A stretch of DNA of 64,000 nucleotides, taken from Amphimedon queenslandica (lineage: Eukaryota; Porifera; Demospongiae; Haplosclerida; Niphatidae). Shown one piece after another: positions 1 through 10,900 of the stretch. The position numbers and the translations under genes were made by a program. Every line of letters begins with the position of its first letter. Position 1 is the stretch's first letter. The DNA is taken from NCBI RefSeq assembly GCF_000090795.2, contig NW_003546255.1, positions 587,506 to 651,505 of the forward strand, read 5' to 3'. The notes below the pieces were generated by a model. That model saw only the letters and a program-made list of their open reading frames with translations, made no database searches and was not told the DNA's origin.

Positions 1-246
1 TTATCCAACACAGAAAGTTCATGTTATACAGTCTCCAGTTTTACTTGTACCTGATAGCTTTAAGCACAATTGTGTCAGTAACTGATCATTTCACTTGTTG
101 TAAAGCTACACTTCCTTATAAAGCAAGTGATAGGGAATGTACTATTAAGTTAATGCAGTGTTAGTTATTATTTCATGAGAAACATGATATCCCGATTAAT
201 CTCTAATAGTACACGCATGTCTATGTATGGATATCCTCCCCATTAG

Positions 247-3200
247 GTCAGTTGTTGGTCATAGTGGAGTATTGCTCTGGAGGTAACCTTTTGCAGCATT
301 TGAGGAAGAAGAGGCAAGACTCTCTTGATCCTTTGACGACTCTTAAACAAATAAAAATGGCTCTTCAAGTATCTCGTGGGATGGCATTCCTATCAACACA
401 AAAAGTGAGGAAAACAGAATAGAGTATAACTAATTTTCTTGTTTTCTCTTAGTGTGTTCATAGGGATTTGGCTGCTCGTAATATACTTCTAGATCATGAA
501 GGAACTCTCAAAGTTGCTGATTTTGGACTAGCAAGGGAGACACTTTATTCGATATATACCAAAACATCAAAAGTAATTATATCCACAAACACTCATTTAT
601 TTTCTTTAAGCTATACATCACTCTATTACTCTCTCTCTCTCTCTCCTCCTTCCCTCCCTCTCTCTCCTTGTGTCCTCCCCATATTGTTGTTTCCTTATTC
701 ATTAAGTGGTTTATGTTGTTGCTGGCAAGAGCCTCCACTGATAACCCAATCTCATGTTATTTTAACATCCACTTAAATAAATATTGATACAAAATATTTC
801 ACATGTACTTTAGTCTATGGGCTCGGCCTAGCGCTTAGTTATGACTATATATCAAGAAATTATTTTTAATTTCAGCATTATAAGCGATTAGTTATGACTA
901 TATATCAAGAAATTATTTTTAATTTCAGCTTTATAACGAGTCTGAGCATATACATGTACATGCATGTACATATATCTACTTTCCTCTTCACTTGCTATTC
1001 TCAGAAGTCTTTCCTTTCTTCGAATTTCTGTATAGACATGTCTGTATGCCTGTCCGTACTGTACATCCTCCATTAATTTTGTCGGTAACTGTTATAGTTA
1101 GGTGGCGACCCTTTGCACTGTTTATGACATTGTTTATGATATTTTGTAGTCTTGCCTCTAAACTGTAGGATGCGCTCAGGAAATTACATTAACAGTACTA
1201 GGGCAGTGAGAAAGGATAATATTATGATTTGTCCTATGGTAGCTTAAGCTATTTTAATGTGTCATTTATACTTATTGACAAAGATTTGAAATACGTGAAG
1301 CTAAAATTTTTAAGCATGCCTCTAAAATTTCTACCATTTCTAATAGTGATGTTGTATGATGTGCTTAATATGCTGCGATTGAAGCTACTTATCAATTAAG
1401 TCTCATTTCTATTGATTATTACTTCATTCTCTCTCTTTAGGGAAAGATTCCTTTTAAGTGGATGTCTCCTGAAAGCATTTTTGACAAAATCTACACAACC
1501 AAGAGCGATGTGTAAGTCCAATATAAAATAAATGACTATACACGCATTAGTACTGTCCTATATGACATTAGTACTACATACTGCACTCCATCCTGCACTG
1601 TATAACATTGTGTGTATAATGCTATTCATTTCTGCCTTCTTTAGGTGGTCCTTTGGTGTCCTTCTAATGGAAATTATTACATTAGGTAAGGTCTTTGAGA
1701 CTCCTTTGATGTGTCTCCTTCTCTCCTCCTCCCTCCCTCCCTCCATACACTCTCCCTCCCCTCCCTTCACCACATCCTTTAATGAATGTCTGTCCTCATT
1801 CTCCACACGTGGATGTATGTCTTCTGGTGCTTCTGTGGTCCAAAACCCCATTATAGCTAAAGCCTCATGGCTATGTCTTATGCAACATTTTGTATAGACA
1901 CATAATAAGCATGACCTAAAACCTTTTTATGTCTTCTTGTGCAGCAAATTTTATCGTGAATTTTATAATAAAACAATAAACAATTTTATCGACATACTAT
2001 CTCTCTTCTCCTTCTCTCTCTCTCTCTTTCAATACAGGCCAGACACCGTATCCTGGTAAAACTGTTGATGAAGTTATTGAGTGTTTGAGAAGCAAGAAAA
2101 CCATGACCAAACCTCAGTCGTGCCCCATCAAAGTGTAAGCTAAAGATTAGATCCTAATCTCAAACGACCTTGCCCCATTATACTTCAAATTTCCACCCTC
2201 TCTCTCTCTCTTTCTTAATTTCCACCTTTTCTTCCTTCCCTCTATCTCCCGTCACTTCTTTGCTCACAATTCTCCTTTTCCTTGTCTATAGTTACGACAT
2301 AATGAGACAGTGTTGGCAGTTCGATCCTAAACTCCGTCCCTCGTTCCACGAACTGATAACAATCCTCGAGCAATTCTTGGCAGACTATCGGCCGGAATCG
2401 CCCGTAAGTATCCACAAAGACTCCAGACATCAAACACCCATACATGATAACCTGCAAAACATGTTTGTTGTTTGTCTGCTAGCAATGTGCTTGTTTTCTC
2501 AAACAGATTACCTAGAGTTTTAGTATAAAGAAGGAAAGGGAACTAGCATTACTTATAAGTGTTACTTAACTGATTCAATTTTCCTTTAGATTGTTTAACA
2601 TATACATGCAACTTTTAGCTTAATAATACAGGCTTAATGAGGCTTTAGATATATATCTATGCTACATTTATTTCTGTAATTGTATATGCAAGTTCTAAGC
2701 TTCTATATTGTCAAAAAATAAAAATGTAATTCAATAGTACCATTATTAATATAGAATATACCCTGAAGTTGTTTATAAGCCTGTGTACTTCCTTTTGCTG
2801 TGTATGTAATAAAGATCTGCCATGACAAGCTAAACTATCAATATTATCATTTCTATGTTATTCATAAGACCACACCAGCTTTAGATAATCTCTTTTATCT
2901 CTCCCCCACAGAGCTACATTGAACCAGTAGATATTGACGAGGGTGTCTCAACTTCCAACGACACCAATTCACCCTCTCCTGTCTCTCCTAATCCCCCGCT
3001 GTGCCAGCTGCACAATGACAGTCTGGACTCCGGTCACCAGGAGCTTCCCAGCATCCATGAAATGTACTCCGCCCTGATGAGCTGTGACCCAGAGCTGGCG
3101 GAAGAGCTCCATAAGCTGTGTCTCGATTGTCAGAGACGCTGCCTCAATACTTATTACTGCAATTATATATCAGTGAGTTCAGAGACTTCTTGTAGCAGCG

Positions 3201-3697
3201 AAGACTCTACTGGTAGTGTTAAGATCTACACAAGACTTGGTGGAGAAAAAGGTGGAGATTCTAAAAACCTCAAACCTCGTAATATCAGATTTGGGAAGTA
3301 CTCTTTCTGTCGATCCTGTCGGTACTTAGCGACTCCTAGTGCTAATGCTGGAAACTTTTTAAAAGTTGATGATGGAGTGACTTCCAAAAAAGGGCAACGA
3401 GAACCTTCGTATCTTTCTTTGATAGGTAGCGATCAGGGAGGTCCCTCACCCATCCATTATGTGACTCAAGCTCCTCTCAGTCACTCTATATCAATCCAGA
3501 TAAGCAATGGAGGGAAGGAAATTGACTCAAGTCCATCAAAGCAATCCTTTGTTTCGATAAAGACTCCTCTTTCTCTGAGCCCGAGGCGCAATGGAACAGA
3601 AATGGAGGGACATCATGGATTATTAAAAGGGCAGTGTCAGGTGTTGTGGGATACCCAGTCGACCACGAGTGGTGGGTACATACAGACTGTGGTGTAA
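247..3697 (+). CDS. Receptor tyrosine kinase, C-terminal half (5' end outside window)
   Basis: Visible coding exons are 247-404, 453-572, 1441-1511, 1645-1685, 2038-2134, 2292-2403 and 2912-3697; they join in one frame (the last six total 409 codons including the stop). The product covers the kinase hinge ([11 protein letters not shown]), the catalytic loop HRDLAARN at 459-482, DFG in VADFGLAR, an activation loop with a tyrosine, then [20 protein letters not shown] and the RPSF motif of the C-lobe. HRDLAARN is the receptor-type loop; Src-family kinases have HRDLRAAN. After the kinase comes a cytoplasmic tail of about 265 residues, Ser-rich with a Cys-rich patch ([20 protein letters not shown]) and no second domain I recognise. 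It should phosphorylate tyrosines at the plasma membrane. The extracellular region, and so the receptor class, lies upstream of the window. It is convergent with the SOD-SH3 gene. Confidence 0.9.
837..930 (+). repeat. 54-bp tandem duplication in RTK intron
   Basis: About 39 bases starting GTTATGACTATATATCAAG recur 54 bp later (837-875 and 891-929) with almost no change. Each copy ends in a polypyrimidine stretch followed by TTTCAG, so the duplication doubles an acceptor-like sequence inside the intron 573-1440. Confidence 0.8.
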
Positions 3698-4966
3698 TAG
3701 TGTAACATTTGGATGAACATGTTATTATTTTTTTATTTTAATACAGAGAAGAGATGTGCATTCTCTTCATATACAGGTGTATATGCTTTTTTTAATACAT
3801 TATTTCACAACCTCTCACTTAATGTTTCTTGTAGCTTGTGGATACTATGGTTGGTGCTTTTGTTGGCACATTAAATCATTGCACACTTTCTTTCTTCCTT
3901 CCTCTCTTTGTTGATTTGTGGTGTTATGTTTATAATAAAATTATTATTATTTAATGAAGAACAAAGGAGAAATTTATTTTACAATTTTTGATGCATATAT
4001 GTGCACTTATTTTGTATATAAAGTGTGAGATTATTCAGATCAAAGTTGGATGTTTATTTTTAAAGTTCCTTCAAAATATTTTGCCAAAAATAAAAAGGAA
4101 AGATTTTACCATTTTTATAATTTTATTTGATGCATATACATGTATTTATGTTGCATAGAAAGTTTGAACTCATTCCAATCAAGTTTGGATTTTTTACGAA
4201 TTTTTTAAGTTGCTCCAAAATCAAGTAAAAGTCCCTGTACAAGGTCACGGGCCAAATTTTGCCAAAAATGAAAATAAAAAATTTTACCAGTTTTATAATT
4301 TTATCTAATGCATATACATGTACTTATGTTGTGTAGAAAGTTTGAGCTGATTCTAATCAAGTTTGGATTTTTTATGATTTTTTAAAGTTGCTCCAAAATC
4401 GGACAAAAGTCCCTGTACTATAGTACAGGAATTTTTGACTAATTTCACCAAAATTGACAAGTAGAAAATTCCTCAATTTTATTACATTTTCTGACGCATA
4501 TACATGTACTTATGTTGTGCAGAAAGTTTGAGCTGATTCCAATCAAAATTGGATTTTTTACAAATTTTAAAGTTGCCCCAAAGGTATGCATTATGTTTTG
4601 ATAATTATTAGTATTAAGAAGTTCTTAAAAGTATAAAGAAAGGAAGAGTAACTATATATTAACAGTGACATATTACAAACAAGGAAAGTAAAATAAGTAT
4701 TAAATAAAAAGTACAAGGAAGATCAAATCAACCAACATTCAGAGGAGAAGAGTCCAGCCCCGTCTGACATAAAAAGAAAAAAAATTAAACAAAAAGTTTG
4801 TAAGGAAATAAATATGCATAAAATACCACAATGAGCAGCTACTAGTAAATAACAACAACAACAACAACAACAACAATAATGTGCTTATCGTGTGTAAGTG
4901 ATTGTTATAAAAACAAGTTACATTCAGCGATTATGTACACGTGTATGTATGTATATCTATGCATTA
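3698..4966. other. Convergent intergenic region, AT-rich, with diverged repeats
   Basis: I see no gene here. The region lies between the stop of the RTK and the stop of the oppositely transcribed SOD-SH3 gene. AATAAA-like signals follow the RTK stop near 3935. Most of 3960-4570 is a diverged tandem repeat (separate entry). A CAA/ACA microsatellite sits at about 4852-4875. Confidence 0.7.
3960..4570 (-). repeat. Diverged copies of the ~178-bp dispersed repeat
   Basis: Three or four units carry the recurring phrase AGAAAGTTTGAGCTGATTCC (near 4158, 4335 and 4520, spacing about 180 bp). They also share the GCATATACATGTACTTATG phrase and the CCCTGTACTATAGTACAGG phrase. The wording resembles the repeat family at 9345, 15775, 28675, 41480 and 54490 but is clearly more diverged. 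Confidence 0.65.
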
Positions 4967-7900
4967 TCATTGGTTTGGTTGAAAATCTGTTACATGAGAT
5001 AGAGGGAAGAGACCCGTTGTCCCATCGTCCAACATGCCATGAACCCAGCCTTCTTTACCTGCTCCGCCATCATCCAGGACTACAAGTATATCCCCCTTAC
5101 TAAAACTAAGGTGATCGCCATTACCTCCTCCACTGGTATAACTCTTCAGCGCTTTGTAATACTTCTGAGCCTGCCCTCCATCGTCGTCATCTTTCTTTTC
5201 TTTTTTGATCGATCTAGGAGGAGGAGGTCTCGCAGGAATTGAAGCTTTTGTAGAGCCTTCTCCACTAGTCCTCCTGGCCTTGGGAACAGGTTGATCCAGT
5301 TTGTCTGGTTTGACTCCATTAGAAATAATGGGCCCATTACTTAATGGACTGGTGACCTTGTTATTACCAGCGTCAGTCTGTTCCGCTGATGCTGCACTCA
5401 GTTTCCGTATCGGAGGAGGTTTGGGACGTGGAGGAGGAAGACTAGACTTTCGTTCGGCTTTAGTGGGTGGGGCAGAAGAAGGCGTGGTCGATGGTTGAGT
5501 GGGTGGGAGTGGTGACGAAGGGCTTTTTGGAGGAACTGGAAAGGATCTCGTAGCTAAAGGACTTGGAACTGGCGAATGTTTTCGTTTTGCCGTGGGAGAC
5601 GGAGACCCTTGAGGAGTTGACGGCAGACTACTTACTCTTGGGGGTGGGGATGGTTTGGGAGGGCGAGGCTTTGGTTTGGGGGCGGTACCCTCGGCAGACT
5701 CATTCTCTTCTTTCTTATTGACACTAGGACTGAGTGAGGCTGGTTTCTTAGCCACGGGAGGTTTGGGTTTTAAGAGTTTCGCTGGTTTGGGTTTTACTTT
5801 AGGTTTAGGGGAAGGACCAGTCAAAGGATTTGACGGCTCAGAAGGTTTGAGATTAGAGTCCCTACTAGCAACAGGAGGAGCTGGATTCGTAGTAACTGCA
5901 AGCTCAGCAACAGTTGGAGGTCTGACCGGCTCATAATCGTTATTACCATCATCATCTTTAGTAGGTGATTTTACTTCTTCATATTGATTTGCTATTTGAG
6001 GAGGCTTAGTGGCAGATGTTCTTACTCTTGGTTTGGGTAATGGCTCCTCGTACTCATTACCTGCTGGTTTAGTTTCTTTTGGCGGCACTGGCTTGTCGTA
6101 GCTTCCACGTTCAACAAGTTTTGATGGATCTATTTTTTCGTAACCATGCAAGGGCTTTGGTAAAGGTTCTTCATAGTCTGCTGATGCTTTCTTTGAAGGC
6201 GTAGAGATTGGTTTTTCGTAATCGCTGTCGTGAGAAGGAACTGAAGGAGGGTCTCCGCTATTGTCTGTACTCTTTTGTTTTGCTAGTGGAGGGCGAGAAG
6301 GCCTTGTGACACTCTTCTTTCTTTCAGAGTTATCTGAGTCGCTTGATTTCTGTTTGGGAGGAGGAGGAAGAGGAGAAGAGGGAGGAGGAGGAAGAGGAGA
6401 AGAAGGAGGAGGAGAAAGGAAAGAGGTTGGGGGAGGAGAAAGGGAAGAAGTTGGGGGAGGAGGGAGGGGAGAGGAAGGAGGAGGAGGGAGAGAAGTAGAA
6501 GGGGGAGGTGGAATGTTGCTCGGTGATTTCTTTGGTGGAGCTGGTAAAGGAATATTAGGAGGCGGTGGTATATTTCTCGCAGTTGGTCTCCGAACAATTT
6601 GCACTTTTGGTTTATTTTTTGATTGAGTACTTGCCGCAACAGTAGTAGGCGTGGCAGTGGGTGGAGGAAGGGGTGGGTTCCTACGAGGAGCTTGTTTCTT
6701 TCCTTTTCTAGTCTGTGGCTTCCATCCAGACCCTTTCTGTACTATTGCCTTAGGTTCTTGAGTCTCAGATGAAAGTATTTTTTCGCTAGCGCTATCGCTA
6801 CTTGTACTTGTTGGTTTTGCAGCTTCTAAAGCGATTGGCTTGTTTTTATTTTGAGGCTGACCTGATTTGTCATCATCAGATGAGACTGAAGCTGTTTTTG
6901 TGTGTGTTGCCAATGACGACGGCGGAGGGGGAGGAGCTCTACGTGCCTTAGTCCCTGGAGAAGCCGTCAACTGCTTGACTACTTTTGGAGGTAAAGTTCT
7001 TGACTGTTTTTTCGGTTCCTCGGTCTTTACTTTTTGTTCAATGGGCGGAGTTTTTGATATATTTGTGGGCGTTGCCTCAACTGGCTTGTCCACTACTAAG
7101 GGAACAACTGGTGGTTTTCTTCTTCCAGTGGGTGTGGTTTGATCTGTTGCCTTGACAACGGGAGGGATTGCAGTGGCCTGCGTATCATCTGGTGATTTAG
7201 GAGTCTCGTTAGAAGGTGTGGGAGTGGGTGTGGTTTGTAAAGGTGGTTCTGGCGATGCTGGAGTCGGTGATTTTGATGTAACACTTTTTGATTTAGGAGG
7301 AGGCGGAGCTTGTCGTCTTTTAACTGGCTTTTTATCTAAAATAATAATTAAAGCACAGATAATTAAAGGCATGTAAATTGGTAGCAAATAATTATGTACA
7401 ATTTATATGTGCATGTATATATATCTGGAATGGCTATATACCATTTCATACTTACCAGTGGCCTGTGGTTCTTCGTCTTTTATCAGTTTTTCTTTATCAG
7501 TTCCTACTGTACTACTCTCACTCGACCCACCAAACGATGTCAGCATAGACATTATCTCAGTTTGAATGTTACCAAGGGAACCAGAGGCCTCCCTTTTCTC
7601 TTCTTCCTTCTCCTTCTCGTCAACTTGCTCCTTTTCTTTTATCGCATGTGCTGGTGGACTTGAGCTCCGTTTCTTAAGAGCAGCTGCAAGTTGATCCTCA
7701 AGACTACCGCCTCCTCCAGTTGCTCCTCCACTGCTAACCACTGGCGGTTCTTGTGGTGGGCTGGTACTGCGTTTCTTAATAGCAGCTGCTAGTTGATCTT
7801 CAAGGCTACCACTGGTACCACCACGAGCTAGAGCTGGAGAAGATTTTTGAGAGTCTGTTGCTCCCGGCTTTCTCTCTTCTCTTCTCTTGAAAGCATTTGC

Positions 7901-10900
7901 TATTTCATCACTTAGACTACCGCTGCTGCTGGGAACAGGAGATATTGCTGCTCTCTCTCCTCCTGTTTCTGCAGCTTCTTTCCTTTTCTTGAAAGCATTG
8001 GAAATCTCATCACTAAAGCTAGTCCCTCCGGCCTCACTGGGAGGAGATTCTTCTTTTATTACTCCTAGTCCTTCTCCTGAGAGATTTGGTGATGCAGTAT
8101 GCTCCATCACAGCCTTTAAAAAGAATGATTATTCATAAAAATATCACAAAAATGCATCAGTATTAATTGTGCTTGTATATTGCTTTATTTTTAAAATCAT
8201 TTTAATGTAATATTTTCAGACAAATAATTACACATTAAATGTCACATTTTAAAACCATCATTTCTAATTTACCTCCACATAGCTCCCAGGGAAATACCCT
8301 TGTCTACCATCAACAGAACCAAACCACCAGCCATTAGGATTCGCCCAATACACTAGGATCGTATCGCCTTCCTGGAACTTCAAATCACCGTCAGTATCTG
8401 ACGTATAAGTATATACAGCTTTATATTCTAAAAATAAATGACACGTTTAAAATTTGAATGCTAATTTTAGTAAGTGTTTACCTGAAGCTTCGACCTCATC
8501 TGATGTTTCTTTATGAAACTCTGTCATCCCTCGTGGCCTAAAAGGTTCCTCCTCTTCCTCTTTCTTTGTCTCTTCTTTCTTGTCCTCGTCATACATTGGG
8601 GGGGAACTTTCCTCGGGTTCGACAAAAGTCTCGGGAAACCAGCCGTGCTCCTCTCCTATCACACCATGCCACCAGCCCCCATCAGCTCTTTCTATGATAA
8701 TGACACGATCTCCTTGTGCCATCTTTAACTCAGAATCACTCTGAGGTGAATAGTCAAACTTTGCAATGTAAATGTCTTCTGGTGGAATTGGAGACTCGTA
8801 AGAAGGTGGAGGAGAGGGTGTGGCTTCGGACGGAGCTCTCTTTATTGGCGTGTGAGCTCTTGCTATCTGAGGGCTGGCTTGAGGAGTCCCAGTGTGAAGG
8901 TTTGGTATTATGAACGTTGATTCCTCTTCTTTCAAGTCTTTATGGAGCTTGCTATTTGTTGAGGGTGTGTTTGGTGACGTGAAGGCCATTGAAGCAACTC
9001 TTATCGTTGCTGCTGCAACAGCAAAACTATCTAAAAATAATTATAAATAATTATATAATAAATAAATAAATATCTACCTTCTTGCCGTTTCTTATTTTCC
9101 CCAACAATGTCGACGTATTCAACATATGATTTAGGGAACCAGCCCTGCTTCTCATTCTCCAGTTTTCCGCACCACCAGTCGCCGTCCAAAGGAGACTCAA
9201 GCAATGTCACCATTTCTCCTTCTTTGAGTTCAAGGTCTCCGTCTTGTTGTGGATCGTAGTCATACAAGACCCGATAACAGGAAACTGTGTGGAATAGAAA
9301 TTATAAATCTAAGCACATGGTTCTATGCTCGTAATTCTTTGAGTACTGGCAATGGCCATATAACTCAAGAAATTGAAGTCGGAATCAGCTCAAACTTTCT
9401 ACGCAGCATAAGTACATCAATATGTATCAGAAAATGTAATAAAAATTGGGGGTGATTTCGGAGCCATTTTTTAAGAAAAAACCATGGGCTATAGCCTTGG
9501 GTATTTTTCAGATTTTTGACGTTTTCTTAAAATGGCTGTAACTTGAAAAATTGAAGTCGGAATCAGCTCAAACTTGCTACACAGCATAAGGGCATCAATA
9601 TGTATCAGAAAATGTAATAAAAATTGGGGGTGATTTCGGAGCCATTTTTTGGAAAAAACCATGGGCTATAGTACAGTAAGGGATTTTTTCAAAAATCAGC
9701 CAATTTCTTAAAGTATCTGTAACTTGAAAAATTAAAATCGGAATCAGCTCAAACTTTCTACATAGTATAAGTACATCAATATGCACCAGAAAATATTAAA
9801 TAAAAGTTCTTACACCTACAAATATCATTATTATTATATACAGTACCTCCACTAATAGGATTAGTTCTCTTATATTTTCCGAGCTCAATGTTACCAGCCG
9901 ATCGAATGTGATCCTTCATGTACTTGTCGTAGCGATTGGATCTTCTACATTTGCAACATATGATGCACAAAGCAAGGAAGAGGATGAGGAGGAGAAGAAG
10001 GACTCCACCTCCTCCAGCACAAATAATTATTAAAATCGTGTTTGAAAACGGCAACACTAAAAATAAAATAAAAAGAATCAAGATATCAACCAGTCCTTTT
10101 CTTCCTATTTCTGTCTCTCATTCTCTGTATTTACTTACCTCCGCTAGGTGTTTCTGTTACAACAGAAATAGATGGGCCAGCACTAGTGCTTGTAGTACTG
10201 AGAGTAGAAGTTGTAGTAACTTGCGATGTGCTTATAGTGTTAGTAAGAGTAATGGCAGCTGTAGAAGTGGTTGAAGAAATTGATGAAGTTGATGAGGTAG
10301 ATACTATACAACTAGTGGCATTTGTGAGTGCTGGCATGTCTGATGGTTGAATAGCAGCCAATTGTCCTTCACCGTCAGATTGTACTAGTAATCCTTTACC
10401 TAATACTGAGAGAGAGAGGGGGGAAAGAGAGAGAGGAAAAGGTTATGAGGTTATGTTTCATGTGATTAAGAATTGCATGCAGAATTGGTAACACAATAAT
10501 GATATTAATAATGGAAGTAAATGGAAAAATAACAAAGACAGTGAAGGTCTAATTATAATATCTATAAACAAACAAGAAGATACTTTAAAATGAAAAATGT
10601 GAACACAAATGAACAGCATCTACTATAAATAACAACAACAACAATAACAATAAAAATAACAACAACAATAACAAATATTATGCTGCTATTAATTACCAGA
10701 ATTATCTCCAGAGAGTGGTAGATATGGATCAGTATATACAGTCCTTATCATTCCATTGCTATTCACAGTAAGTGGACCGTGTTTAGCTGTAAGATCTCCA
10801 CCAGAGCATCCTAACTGTACCCCATTCATACACAATGTATCACTAAAAAAAATAAAAAGATCGTTAATTTTATATATTTTGCCTAAGCAAGCAAAGCAAT

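Noticed and set aside
6261-6626. Glycine/glutamate-rich frames on the plus strand opposite the proline-rich exon
   Set aside because: They are shadows of the Pro codons on the minus strand, whose frame is fixed by the SH3 domain and the splice phases.
9776-10081. Transmembrane exon as a separate short membrane protein
   Set aside because: Its upstream and downstream splice sites are in phase with the SOD stalk and the first SH3 exon, so it is better read as part of the large gene.
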